From Atriophallophorus winterbourni (taxonomy: Eukaryota > Platyhelminthes > Trematoda > Plagiorchiida > Microphallidae): 64,000 bases of DNA. The first letter of the stretch is position 1. Each line of letters starts with the position of its first letter. Both the position numbers and the translations under genes were made by a program. The stretch is from NCBI GenBank assembly GCA_013407085.1, contig JACCGJ010006071.1, positions 1-64,000 of the forward strand, in the 5' to 3' direction. A model generated the notes under the pieces. It was not told the DNA's origin and searched no databases. It saw nothing but the letters and a program-made list of their open reading frames with translations. Below, piece by piece: positions 45,501 through 59,400 of the stretch.

Positions 45501-48500
45501 CTGTGAATTGGACAGAATATTTGGAATTATTACGGCTGAAACATTGCGAACAGTGTACAGTGCCATGCTGAAGATATTGTCAACATTTACCAATCTACAA
45601 GTATCGCTCAGGATGAAACACACGGAAACTTTATCGAGACGCCAATACTTCTAAAACACACAGCCCGTTAATCATCTTGCGCCTATGATTGAGGAAAAAG
45701 CAAGAAGTAAGCTTTCTGGCGGCTTCAATCGTCGTGCTTTCGAAGGCCTCTTTTGTGACTGTACTTGGCAGCATACAAGATTACGCAGACAATCCGATAA
45801 AACGCCTAAAGCAGTAGGACCTGTTTTCAGATCAATTATCAAGATTAACTATGTATCGTGCACTGATGATGTTCAATTTTATAAGCCCCTCTGATAGTTT
45901 GTTTGAAAACCAAAATATTTTTGGACTGAAGCATAACAAACACGGTTTTCGAGAAATCGTTGAATGTTTACTCTTAACCTATACAACGGTCGAGGATTGG
46001 ACCAATGCACTAGACGAAGGTGAGGCTGTACATGCTTGCTACATTGATATTTCCAAAGCTTCCGATAGAGTCAACCATGACATCTTAATTAAAAAGCTCG
46101 AATCCTATGGAATAACGGGAATATTGCTGAATTGGATAAGGGACTATCTTACTGATAGACACGTCCAAGTTCGCGTTGGCAGCACCTTATCTAGAAACAT
46201 AGACGGCACAAGTGGATTTCTGCAAGGATCGGGGCTTGGACCTCTTCTATTCTTGGTGTTCACGAACGATATATTAGATGATATTGGACGTAACTTGATA
46301 CTATTTGCCGATGATATTAAAATATGGAAGCGTGTCAGGTCTGTTAATGACTGTATGGCATTACAACGGGATCTAAGCATCTTATTTCATTGGTCCCAGC
46401 CAAATGACTTACCACTTAACCCTGCGAAATGTAAAGTGCTACCGCTTGGAATATCTCTGCACCATACGTATCAGCTTGGCACACAAGATCTCGTCTGAAC
46501 CACTGCAGAAAAAGATCTCGGTATCTGGGTTTCGTTTAACCTTAAGCCTGGATATCATTGCCAGTTTGTGTACAATAAAGCCCGTCGTATCTTGAGTCTT
46601 CTAAAAAGGATATTCATGATTTTCACACCCGAAACCTTACCCCGGGTAATTAATACGTATATACGTCCTGTTATGGAATATTCCATCCAAGCCTGGGCAC
46701 CATGGCTGAGGAAGGATATCGAACTACTTGACAGGATCTATCATCGTGCGACAAAGTTGGTCTACTGTTAGAGAAATTTGCCTTTCAAAGAGCGAATGTT
46801 AAAACTAGATCTACATAATTTTACCCAACGGCGGATACGAATTGACCTCCTGTTGGTATTCAAAGTCTTGCATACTGAGAACCATTCCCTTAAACACTTG
46901 CTAAAGCCCAATGACCTTACTCGAACACGAAAACATCCAAAGGGTTTATGCATTCCGCGTTCTCGATTGGATATACGTCGTAATTTTTCTCGGTAAGAAT
47001 TTGTTTCACTTGGAACATTTTGCCTGAAGGAATCACACGTTCAGACTCTGTTCAGGTTTTCGCTCCCAAACCCGATGAGTTTATGACGAACCATGCGGTA
47101 TGTGACTGTCCCTATTGATTTTCGAAAGATTTTGTAATTTTAATCCATATACCTGTCAGCCTATGGTTATTATTAAGCTTACTGCTTTTTCTACTATAAA
47201 ACGTTCTGAGTTCTGAAGCGAAGAAGCTGACTTTAAAATAAACGCAAGTGTTGCACCCTTTTTAAAGAATAATATGGCCAGCGCCACACACAAACACAAG
47301 ACATATTCATGTGAAAAACTTGTACAATCAAAGAAATCACTTCTCGTATGGTCTTTGTTAGTGCTCAATCAGGGTGTGTCGAACGCACTTACTGCAAACC
47401 ACATTATCACGACCTGCTAGAAATGCCCAAACATTCTCCTTTGCGTGCAGTTCTTTCACACACACACACCCCACGACCGGTTTCGTGCTGTTTGCACTCA
47501 TCAGGTAGGGATAGTAGAATCAAGATCCACATGCGCTTGAAACAATGGAAGAATGGTAAACAAATTGTGCTTGTGTGTCACCGTTAGAACTGTCGTTTGT
47601 CGTTAGCGAGATTCTAACGTGGAAAAACGGTTGGATGTGCAAATAAGTTATGAAGAGATGGGTACTTTCAAAGTTGATGGAAAATGATACCTTTAGTCAC
47701 TTCGAACGAGCAGTGCATAAGCTTTCAATCATCAACTTATTTCTAACCTTGCAACTCTGAATGTATACGAATCAAACACCCACATCGCTAGATGGCGATG
47801 TTTATCAAACACTTGGGGCAAGTGATTCTCACGGCATTAAAAACTTTAACGGTAAATAAATACTTGTAGCTCAGACATTGGATGTACATTTTCGGATGAA
47901 CGTCAAGATTGCATAGTGGGTTGTGGATCAATATCATCATCATCACAGACAGCATTACACCGGTAGCACGCACCGAACGCTTAACTGCCACACAACCATG
48001 AAAAATTAAAATCATAAAAGATGGAGAAGGGTGGGACTTAAATAGCTACGGATTCTATAGAAGAAGAGTAAGCACAAACAAACTGGGAAGAGGTGTCTAC
48101 ACCTAGAATGGAACATGCGTTCAAACAAGTTTCGTGAACGAGTAGAGCGACATCAGCATGGCAGCTTCCTTGTGGCTTTCGCGGTCATGCATCATAACAA
48201 GCTTTTCTCGTCACTCCGCTTGACAACATACACGATTAAGCAAACACTCCAAAAAGATGCTTAGTACAAGACCGCCATTGAACACGGTTTCGGGACATAT
48301 CCTGAAGCGTAACTAACCACTGCGATATCTGATCGCGTGGACACCAGCCAGGAAGACGCGCTGCGCCGACTTTGGGAAGGTTACTAGTAAGGGTTTTTAA
48401 CTCCTTATGCCATGTGACGGTTTGGCCACCACGAGATTTACGCCAATCAGAATGTGGCGTAGCAAAAAGAGTCCGTTTCGGAAGTCGGTGGTCCGGTGAC

Positions 48501-51500
48501 CCAACCAGCGTTACCTAGGCAGGTTGATCTGCTTCTCTATATCAACATTACTACCGAACAACTTATTTCGGAGAGCATCGTTGCGTATGCGATTGTAACA
48601 GCTAACTTCTAGAGTGTTGTGGAGACATCAGCGAAGCTCCTTTGGACGCAAAAAGACCTTGGTGTTTATAACATTTATACAATGTTTTCCTGCGTGTCTG
48701 GGCTGCTTGTCATACGAACGTTACAATTCCTACACCTCATGTAGAACAAACGACAACTGATTGGCTGGTAGCTGCTGTTTAATTGCATTGGTTGAGGGAT
48801 TGAGTTGTTGAATGCCATGCATCGATAAATTCCCACCGGTGGCGAGGATAAAACATCGATTCCAATCGAATTCATGTCCTTCTCGATCTACGTGTATCAA
48901 TCCAAGAGACTTGTGGTCGATTTCTCACAAATGACCCGCTACAGAATCACTTAAGGTTGATACTATTGATGGTTTTAACGAGTTCGTTGCAATAATTGAG
49001 ACCACATCTTAAAACAATTCCAACTAAAATTCAATGAATCATACTTATGATTCATTCACTAACAGGTGTCAGAAAAAACAAACTTTTTCTCATTTCTTAC
49101 TTACCTCCAACTCTGTATCATTGGGTAAATCGGTGCAATGAATAGCGTTGCACACTTTATCCACGCCAAATCGAGCTCGTAATGTATCGGGGCGCAGAAA
49201 ACGCGCGACTTCCTATAAATGGCGGGAAATGTTCAAATTTGAATTTCACGCAAAAGTTTAAAAGTTTTCAAACGTGAAGCTTGAGAGATTTCAATGGTTG
49301 GTGCATAATATGTTCATAGAAATGGGTAGGAATGGTTGATATCATGCTTCCTTTGTTTTAACATGAAGCGTAATGATATTGCAATTTATTAAAATGTGAA
49401 CCATTTGATATAGTTCATGGTTTTTCTGTGATTTTTAGTAATACGTTTTATTGAGCAATCCGTTCACGCCAACCAGCAACCATTCAACCTCCGTCTGGAC
49501 TCGAGCGCGGAACAGCCTGGGTAAAAATTGCAAAAGCCATCACACTGCCAATAAACGTTTAGACGGAAGAAAAGTAATTGTATTTCCACCACATTTTGGA
49601 CTGTTTGGAGAGAGCAACTTTGGTTTTTTGTGAGCACTATCAAGTGCAGTCAAATCTGACATACGTAATAATCCGAATTTTAAGAGAAATGTTATGATTT
49701 TCTACGTTGAATAATACTGTGTTAGCCTCACTATAAGGATGTGCAATCGTGCAGTACTTTGTGCTGCGCAGCTAACACCGCACTAAATTGATTGGCTAGA
49801 GGTAGTGAGCTGCATGCCGAAACAGGCTGGAGTCTCACTACCATTTCCTATTCTTTTTCTTCCTCATATCTGTCTAGGCCTGGGCAACCTGACAGTATCT
49901 TAGCCCACGTGCAGTCTGTGACTGTGCAGCACTTTGCCTGGATCAGGCTTGTGCGTTCATACCATACTATAATTTACGGAAAACCATCAGCGCTTTCGCT
50001 ATACACATACACTAGAAAAACAAAGTTACCAAAACAAACCTTCCCGACTAACATTTCTCCCATCCTTACTCGGTTATTTTAATCTTAACTCCTCCAAACC
50101 GCCTGAATCGAAAGATAAAAATACGATTTGTTTAAATTTTATACGTATATCCTATGGTTCCTTACAGCTTTTTCACCATAACTCTTCAATCCTAAAAGCA
50201 ATTTGATAAACGAGTTTTGAAACTGATGCCACTGATAGATAGCTTCCGCACAACGAACAGCGGTATTCGAGAACAGTATCACAGAGTGATACCACTACCC
50301 GGTCGTAAGACGCTTGTAATTGACCACATTAAACGTGCTTTCACTACACTAGATGGTTATGACTAGAGAGAGCAGCTTACGTTTAGCGTTGAATCAGTGA
50401 AAAAGTGACAAACGACAATAAACTTAGATTCAACCGGCTCACAAGCTCCTAACAATAGTATCACACCAGAATGCAAGTATGCATCTGTAAGTTTGTATAA
50501 CTCTACTCTACTTACACCTAACGTTGGAATTTGTTGCTCTTCGGTTTGGGGGTAGTAAGAAATGGTTCATGGGATCTTGAATGAGTGAAAGTTGGGTTTT
50601 AAGACAGACAGCTTTACGGAAACCAATTCATGGCAATTTAAACGATCGAATGCATGGTAAACTAGTTTGTTTAAATCAGAGCTTTACAAAGTGATGAAAG
50701 CAAACGAAACCATTACCCCGAGGAGCATACTATGACACATGACAGTGAAAACAGCTAGATAATTGTCTTGCTGATGCCGCTCAACTGATAAACGCTATTT
50801 CAGTGTGGTATGCGTGTATCAGAGGCTTAAGTTGCCCAAAATATAATTTTCAAATGCACATTATCCTTTTGAACATGTGTACCGCGTTAATTTCCCTGAC
50901 TTCCCCTTTCTTTAGTTAGTATATTGCCGTCATGATTGTATGACGATGATTCATTAATACACGCTATTGAAGATCAATAAAACAAGTCACATGATTAGTG
51001 AGTAGTTCTCTCATTCGACCACATGCTTGCGTAGCAAAAATTATCGATCACTTCCATGACCTTGAATCCTATTGGTTAATTTTTTTGCCATAATTTTTTT
51101 CGTGTAGCCGTGACTATTTGAAACAATTATTCATTACTGAATTAATATTATTTTTATAATAAGCTACTTGTATCTCAGAATTCCGTTCTTAATTAGTCTG
51201 TGTTTGCTTTGATGTTATTGGAATGCCACCATCGCAGATGATTTTATAGAACATTTGACTACGGTTAAAAGCATTGTCCGTTGACTCATTAGTTTTATAA
51301 TAGCAAGCTGATTGATTAGAGAAAATAAGACATCCGTGACAAAATGAAACCATAACGAAAAGCCATCAGCCCAGGTTAGTTTGATGAAATTCCTATAGAA
51401 ACTTTCGTGTAAATTTAAAACACCTACCCTTCCGCATTTGATTATAAACATCAAAATATATGAACCTGATTAGAAAATCTACATGCTGGTACATCCTGAT

Positions 51501-53277
51501 TGTTGCTACTGGTTAAAATTATAAATATTTTGTTGATATTTCTCTTACTTAACATAAAAGCCAGTTTTCGGTTGCCTGATATCATCAGGTGGAAGATTAA
51601 TATTGAGATCAGTAAGCCTTGAAACTGTGGAACTTAACATTTTTACCACATACCCACAAGTTCGAAGCTTATTCAAATAATTCCTACGTTATTCAGAAGA
51701 ATTCAGGGGTTCAATGATTTATGGTTAACAAAGTGAACCCTATACAACACCACAGGATTACGATATGAATGGAAAGGCTTCGGTAGAAAACCCTGAGGAA
51801 AAATCTGGAACAGAGTCTGGTAGACGGTTAGTTGGTGCACACCACCTCTTTCTGGCAACTTACTGCTGCCTTTCAGGTCGCACTTGGTTGTGCAAAGGCT
51901 AGAGAAGCTGACTCGAACAAACGCCGAGTGGTGCTGGGGACGCAGCTTTGTACCCAAATCCTCAAGAACCTTCATTGAAGCCGACTCATCCTCCAGGAGG
52001 AGATAGTCGCACAAGAAAAGAGAAGAGAGTAGAGTATGTTAAATGAATGGATTTGGATCGATGTTCGTTTGTGTAAGTAATCATATATAAGTCCAATTTT
52101 GCTTTAAATAAGACAAGGTAAGGGAAGTCCACCGCAGGTTGTGGTATCGAATATGTGGTGGACTCTTCTTGCATTGGCGATAATTAAAACGAAATCGGAG
52201 CTCAATATGCAAACAAACATCATTTATGAGCCATACGCCTTACTCGGAGGAAGTGAACAATGCAAAACATTAGTAACTTATTGGTGATTTCGGATGCCTT
52301 ATCCAACAATGGAATACAAACGCTGCATGTTAACCATTCCTCCACTGTTTCAAGTGCATGCGGATCCTGATCACACTGTCTCTACCTGATGAGTGCAAAC
52401 AGCACGAAACCGGTCGTGTGGTGTGTGTGACGGAAAAGCATGCAAATGAGCATTTTGGTTCATGGTTATGGGTTCAACCCCATTAAACATGTGTTTAGAC
52501 ATATGTGAGTGAACAGGTTAGTCGTACCAGTCTTATCCAACAGTGACATACAAGTTCAATTTGTTTAGCATTCTTCCATTGTTTCAAGATCTTGATCTTA
52601 CTGTCCCTACCTGATGAGTGCAAACAGCACGAAACGGGTAATGGGGTGTTTGATGGAAAAACAAGCAAATGAGTGTTTTGCTAAATAAGACTGTTTAATG
52701 GATTCATGAACAAAACTTTAAGTTCAATTGCTCACTACGACATAATGATGAAAGTGAACCTCGGATCCTAAATAATTCCAATGTTTTACAGGCTCGAAAT
52801 TCAGACTTACACTTAATTGCCAATGTTTCGAATTTAAATAAAAATTACTACTTGTAAGTAGTCACTATTCTATACAAGGTTAGTAGTATTTGAGCTCGCT
52901 AGGTATATTTAGGTGACGGAATCAAATAATCTATTTGGCACGATAGTACTGATCAGCGAAATGTTTTATTTATACGATGATCGACAATACTTGCGTGCTA
53001 TATATACACAAAAGAATTAATTTTCGTGTAATTGTGGTGAATAGACGTAAATTTCAGTTCAGTTTTATTCTTACTCCGGTTTCAGAGTCTTTCTGTGATC
53101 CCGATTTCGGATTTTATCATTTTTCAGTATTCATCCTAACTTCCAATGCACACTTAATTGAAAGGCTGGAAGCATTCATCAACATTTTCATCATCATCAT
53201 TAATATCATCATAATCATAATCATAATCATTTAATCATCATCATCATTACTATCATCATCATCATCATCATCATCAT

Positions 53278-53316
<39 letters not shown>

Positions 53317-53356
53317 TATCATCATCATCATCACCATCATCATCATAATCATCATG

Positions 53357-53388
<32 letters not shown>

Positions 53389-53425
53389 TATCATCATCAT
53401 CATCTCCACCACCATCATCATCATT

Positions 53426-53460
<35 letters not shown>

Positions 53461-56400
53461 GTACAGCATTAAACCGGTATCATCTAAATAGTGCCTAACT
53501 GCCATCCAACCTGGTCATTATAAAATCCTGTAAATATTGGAAAGATGGGACCTAATAGCTGCTAAAACTTTAGAAGAATAATCATAGACAAAATAAGATG
53601 AGGTACTCACGCCTCAACTCAAACATGCATTTATTGTAGCGTTGTGGCCTCAGCATGACAGCTTTCTTGTGGGTTTCACTATGTTGCATCGTAACGAGTT
53701 TTCCTCGTTACTCCACTTGACAACATACAAGGCTTAGCGAACACTTCAAAAAAGTGTAACACCCAAGTAAACAGGATTGTGCGTCATATCAATAAGGATA
53801 AGAAACCACTGCGAATTCTGATCTCTGGGCTCCCAACCTGGGAGACATGTCGCCTCAACTGCAAATAGTTAACCATCAGAGCCATTATCAGCTTGAGTCA
53901 AGACGGAGTATGGCCACTATTATAACAACGCTATCCCGAGATGGCTTCTCCGTTTCATGTTGACTGAGGTTGATTTAAAGATTTATAAGCCTCTAGTATA
54001 CACATCACGATTAAATCGTACATAAACTCCAAAATCTGTTGCGCCCTATATTCTGACAGGAGTGTACATCCTCATCCTCAACATCAAGCAACTTGCCCGG
54101 GAAGCTCAAACTTACCGGGTCCACAGGTCCGACAAATTCTCGGAATGTTTGTTGTACGTCTTCACCCTCGCGAATTGACGCGATTTCCAGCGCCACGCAT
54201 GGACCGGAAGCCAAATGTTCGAGCATTTCTGGATACTCGTGAGCGACTCCTTTATAAACCTCAAGGAATTCTGCCGCATCGTGTTTCGACAGGCGGAACA
54301 ACCGAGCTGCCGTGATGCAGAATCCTTTCGATTGGATAGCATCCAATATCTTGCCGGTTAGTCCTGTGAATAATCAAAGTGAATTTATGATGGCCATGTA
54401 TTGGGGAATTTTTGTTAAATACGGATAATGTGGTCAATCAATCGATAAACCGAAGAAACGCAAAACGTTGTTTCGTTTAACTCAAGTTCAAGGTCACAGC
54501 TGTTCAACGAAATGTTCCGAGAATGGGATGACGCATTACTATCATTTCATTGGTTGGCTTGTCTTGGCCAATAAAATTGTTCACATCAGCTCACGTGCAT
54601 TGAGTTGACACTAGTTCTCATTGAATAGGTTGGTTATTAGTTAACAACGGGGTGATGGAGACAGAGCCTGCTTTTCGGGTGCAAATTTAAACAAACAATC
54701 AAACTTGCTGTGGCATATCTTACGTTCTTATCTCGCCTTCTGAAAAATATCACTCGTCATTTTGGACATGTAGCTTCGGCTGTAGCCGAAGTTGAGAATA
54801 CCCGACGCTGTGCCCGACCAACTTATTCGTTTGAGTGAATTTGTGCATGTTAGGTCACCCTAACATTCAAAATACCACAATTTCAACAAAACATGTGGGA
54901 ATTTCGACTCGTTGCCCTTGAAACTTATGTTATCATTCAATTGCCTTACACACCACTACCGTGTTCCAGCTGGCTGTCATCATGAAGTGGAGACAGTAAG
55001 ATCAGGTTCAGTGAGCCTTGAAACACTGTTATAGTGGTAAACAAAAGGTAAACTTGTGTGCCACTGTTAAATAGGATTCTTACAGGGAACTACGGTATCT
55101 AGCCTCACTGAACCTGATCTTACTGTCTCCGCCTGATGACGGCAAACAGCCGGAACCGGTAGTTTTATTTAATGGATGGGGATGTGAACACCATGCTTTG
55201 TCATGTACGTACCAAACGCGTTCGAAAGATTGGCTTTCTCTTGTGTTGTGACATTCGTTTGTGAACGTGATTTACTTTGAAACTACTGTTGACTAATTTA
55301 AGGTTCTTTGCTATTTTGCTCGTAATTCTTAACAGACTCACTAATGCAATCAACCCACCACATCTGTTTCTACTTCAACGCAAAACAGCCTACAATAAGC
55401 TATTATAATATCTCGTAGACATGACCAGGATCAGTGGTCGATTCACCTACTACGGTGTGCATGCACATCAATCTAATACAATCTAATACTGTTTTCTCAT
55501 ATTTATAAACGATCTACAGAACTTACTAGCATGTAAGCTTGTTTTATTCGCAGACGATGTAAAAATCTGGACGAAGGTCAACTCTATCGAGGACTGTCAA
55601 GTTCTGTAAGGAGATTTGAATAAGCTGCACCAGTGGTCAATCCAAAACAAACTGCCATTTAATTTGCGCAAGTGCAAAATGTTGCAAGTCTGAAAACCCT
55701 TTTCCTTTACCTATACACTTGGCAGCCACCAGCTCGAATGGATTACATCACAAAATGATCTCGGAATCTGGGTGTCTGGCACTTTGAAGAACAGCCTACA
55801 GTGCGAAGCCGTCTACAAGCGTGCGTGCAGCTTCCTCGGTTTACTGAAACGCATTTTCGGACGTTTCCCACCACACTCACTCGCGAAAATACTAAACACT
55901 TACATACATCCCGTCGTTGACTACGCTGTACAAGCTTGGACGCCATGGATGGAAAAAAACATCTCGCTCCTCGGACGAATTTATCACAATGCAACCAAAA
56001 TGGTTACCGGATTGAATAATTTAGCGTTTGAGCAGCGACTGACCAGACTTGGACTGTGCACCCTCAAGCGCAGACGTATCCTACACGACCTCACTCTGAC
56101 ATATCGAATCATCTACGCAAAATCCCACCCTCTCAAACACCTATTCAAGTTTGGTTCCGTTTTCCCCACACGCAGCCACCCTTTGGCCCTTCAAATCCCA
56201 CACTCACGATTGAATTGTCGTCGTCACTTCTTCGCTGTTCGTGTATGCTTTTTGTGGAATAGCTTGCCGACAGATATTGTTACCTCAGCGAACGAGCACA
56301 TCTTTAAACAAAGGTTAGGAAACCTTATGTTGAGAACTACTGCATTGGTCCCTACCTATTGATGTCTATATTTTTAACGCACAGAACTACCGTCCATCCA

Positions 56401-59400
56401 AAGATTCTCATCCGTTAGTCTGTGTCGCTATTGGGGATTATTTTTGCTCCACCTATGAAGAACATGGATATGATCATACAAGTAACGATTTTTTAATTTT
56501 TATACGTATATCCTATGGTACTGTACAGCAATTTGCTTTTTTAACCATAAATCTTGAATCTTGAATCTTGAAAGTGAACACGACCAAGGTCGGTTGAAAC
56601 TGTGGCCCGCATGCATAAATTACATAACTAATGCGGATAAAGTCAAACAATTGTCGGAGGAAAAGAAAAAATTCTAATTAACGATTAGGCGTAAGATGAA
56701 TATGAACTATTTACATTCGCATCAGTGCTGAGCGCCAGATTGCGGAGATTTCTGCCACATAGACCTTATTGACTGCCAGCCTCAGGTATTTAGACCGCCT
56801 CCGCATGTAGGCGTTTGCCATACCGTTTAATACCACGTCTTGAAACCTCCAAATTAACGCTGTGGCCTTGATCTAAAACGTACTCCGCCAAGGCGGATTC
56901 ACGAATAAGGGATTGATATTAGCTCACATCCCGGGCTGTCTCCGGACACGCTTTCGGTGTTCTTCGATTCTAGTATGAATTTCCCTGGAAGTCTGCCCTA
57001 TGTAAACACCCGAACAGTCCTTACAGTTGATTCTGTAGATGCTATTCGTAACGCTGGATATAGGTATCTTAATCTTGTGGTGAAAAAGGGCAGAACAAAC
57101 AGTTTTTGATTTCCTATACGTTACACGTAAAGACGCCTGGTTCTCGATTCTACTTATCGCTTCTGGAGTGCCTTTGACATAAGATATACACACTGTATCT
57201 CGACCATTTTTCTGACGGTGTCAGCAATAAAACGTTGCCCAAAACTTGCTATCACCGATTGCACTTGAAATTACTTTGCATTCTGAACAAACGATGGGTC
57301 CCAAACATATTCAAATCGAGAGTTGAATACGAGTGTCGAATATTCGACATTGACAAAACTTCGACCACTTTTTCAAGGTCGCGCAATCGTGATCTGACAT
57401 TTAATTGATTCACGTAAACAGAGCTGATCAGTTAAATATTGAAGAACATTATTATTAGAACTGTGTTATCACTTTGACTACACATATCAAATATATAGCT
57501 CTTGGCATTCACCCCGCGAGTTGGGAAGAACTTGCTCTTGACCACTCACTTTGAAAGCATTCTGTAAAGCGTCGTCTGCAAGCTGGGGAGGAGCAGATAC
57601 AGCTCTTGGCTGCTGAACGCAGATCACGTCGCCGGCGTGCAACTGATGCAATACAACCGAGTTCTAACTTTCGTTGCCAGTGCTGCGGGGGAGATTGTTC
57701 CTCCCGAATCGGACTGTTTAGTCATTCAACAAGCTGCAGAACATGAACATTCGCGCGATTGTGATGTACATCCATGGTCGACATCGACCGAAGGAGGCCA
57801 ACAACAGCACATGCCGTTGGTATTCAATCCCATTTTGGTTGAAAATCTCGCAAGGCTGCCTACCCCAGCAAGATATTTGTAAATAGTTGAGACCGATCAG
57901 GAATCCATAATCATAAAAATGTTAGGTAATGTATTAGTTAGAAAAGATTTTCGTTAGTGGTTCGCTACTTACACAGAAGCTCTGTCAGACCAAGGATGTC
58001 AGTACGAACATAGTCCATGTTTAAATTGCTTTAACCTTAGCAATTCTAAGTTACCAGAGATAGAAGGAGATATTACGATAAATTGATACATCGCCCTATA
58101 TGTTGTGTTAATCCTTTGTGCAGTGATTTGTTCGTAGAGATGCGAACAAGTTCCGTTGAACGAAAACTCTACTTACGTAATCCAAGCACACAAAAAGAGC
58201 AATGCGTGGTAATCATTGTCCACTGCAGTACTGGACGACAGGTTACGGCAAATTGTGACTCCATATATCTTGTTGACTGAATTTCTACCAGTCTTTGTTA
58301 TTTTAACCAGCTGATAAACACTTATATACACCCGGTTCTAGACTATGCTGCCCAAACCTTGACACCATGTCTTCAGAAATATATTTTACATCTGGACCGC
58401 TTATATCGTAGAACCTATAAGCTTGTCCATGATTTTGAAGATACACCAAATATAAAGCAACTCAGACGACTGGACCTGATGACGCTTTCACAAAGAACAA
58501 CGCGACACGATCTTATCCTTGCATACAAAGTTCTCATTACTCTTTCCCACAAACTGGATAAATGTTTCCAAATTAGAACTTCCAGCAGCACCCGAAATCA
58601 TCGTTTCATTTTGGAAATACCACACTCCAAACGATACTGCAGCAGGTATTTTTATTCGATGGGTAAGTCGTTTGCCTGGAATTTCCTGCCCAACCATAAT
58701 TCATGAATCTTGAATCTTGCTATCTCCACAATCTGACGTCTGTTACAGATTATCGTGTATGAATCCTAGTGTACAAAACATAAAATTGTTTACGCATCAT
58801 TTAGCGAGGGTGTATTGACTGCCTATCCTAGGTAGTTTGAAATCTGCCAGGTAAATGCCATTTTAACCTAACACCCAATCAACTCTGTGAGCTCATCTTT
58901 GTGATAATGAATACGGGGTTAACCAAAAATCATATAGATCCTAAGGGGCCTGATTAGTAATAAACAAAGGAAGGCAGCATACCTTGGGACGTTAGAAATG
59001 ATAAGATTTGATTTGGAAACGACCATTGAAACACGCAGCAAACCAGACTTACCATCAGTGACTGCATGTGGTTTAATGACCGCACATGTCGTACCCTTTA
59101 GCCTTGGGAGCCCCATGAAGTGTGGGCCCCCCGGATAACCGAAAATCTGCTCAGACTGACAAGCAGCCGATTCTGTCGACGCGGCTATTGCCAGCAGATC
59201 GCTGTTCATCACGAAGCCTCGCTCTGCGTCCAGTGGCCCGTTGCCGATCATCTCGATGATCCGGTTTCTCACTCCCTTCCCCATGAGTTCCAGCGCTAAG
59301 ATGAGCTTCTCGGATACTTCGGTTAGCAAGTGACTGCAAACGGGAATTCAAATGGATTAATTTATAAGCAAAATATATAACGATCAACCTAAAAATGACC

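Larger units (their letters stand above)
52290..52680 (+). mobile_element. Tandem hammerhead repeat, retrozyme-like, period 225 bp (family I)
   Basis: The unit CTTATCCAACA(A/G)TG...hammerhead...GCAAATGAG is present twice, with cores at 52386 and 52611. The second unit ends near 52680. No coding sequence. Confidence 0.7.

Noticed and set aside
45472..45654. + strand 60-codon frame over the NME7 terminal exon
   Set aside because: It overlaps the conserved NME7 end on the other strand; a short LINE-like word in it is not enough for a call.
51703..52014. 103-codon frame on the NME7 strand as an extra NME7 exon
   Set aside because: The neighbouring NME7 exons join in phase without it, and NME7 has no such segment.
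53227..53505. 92-codon frame of Met and Ile on the - strand
   Set aside because: It is a translation of the (ATC)n microsatellite.
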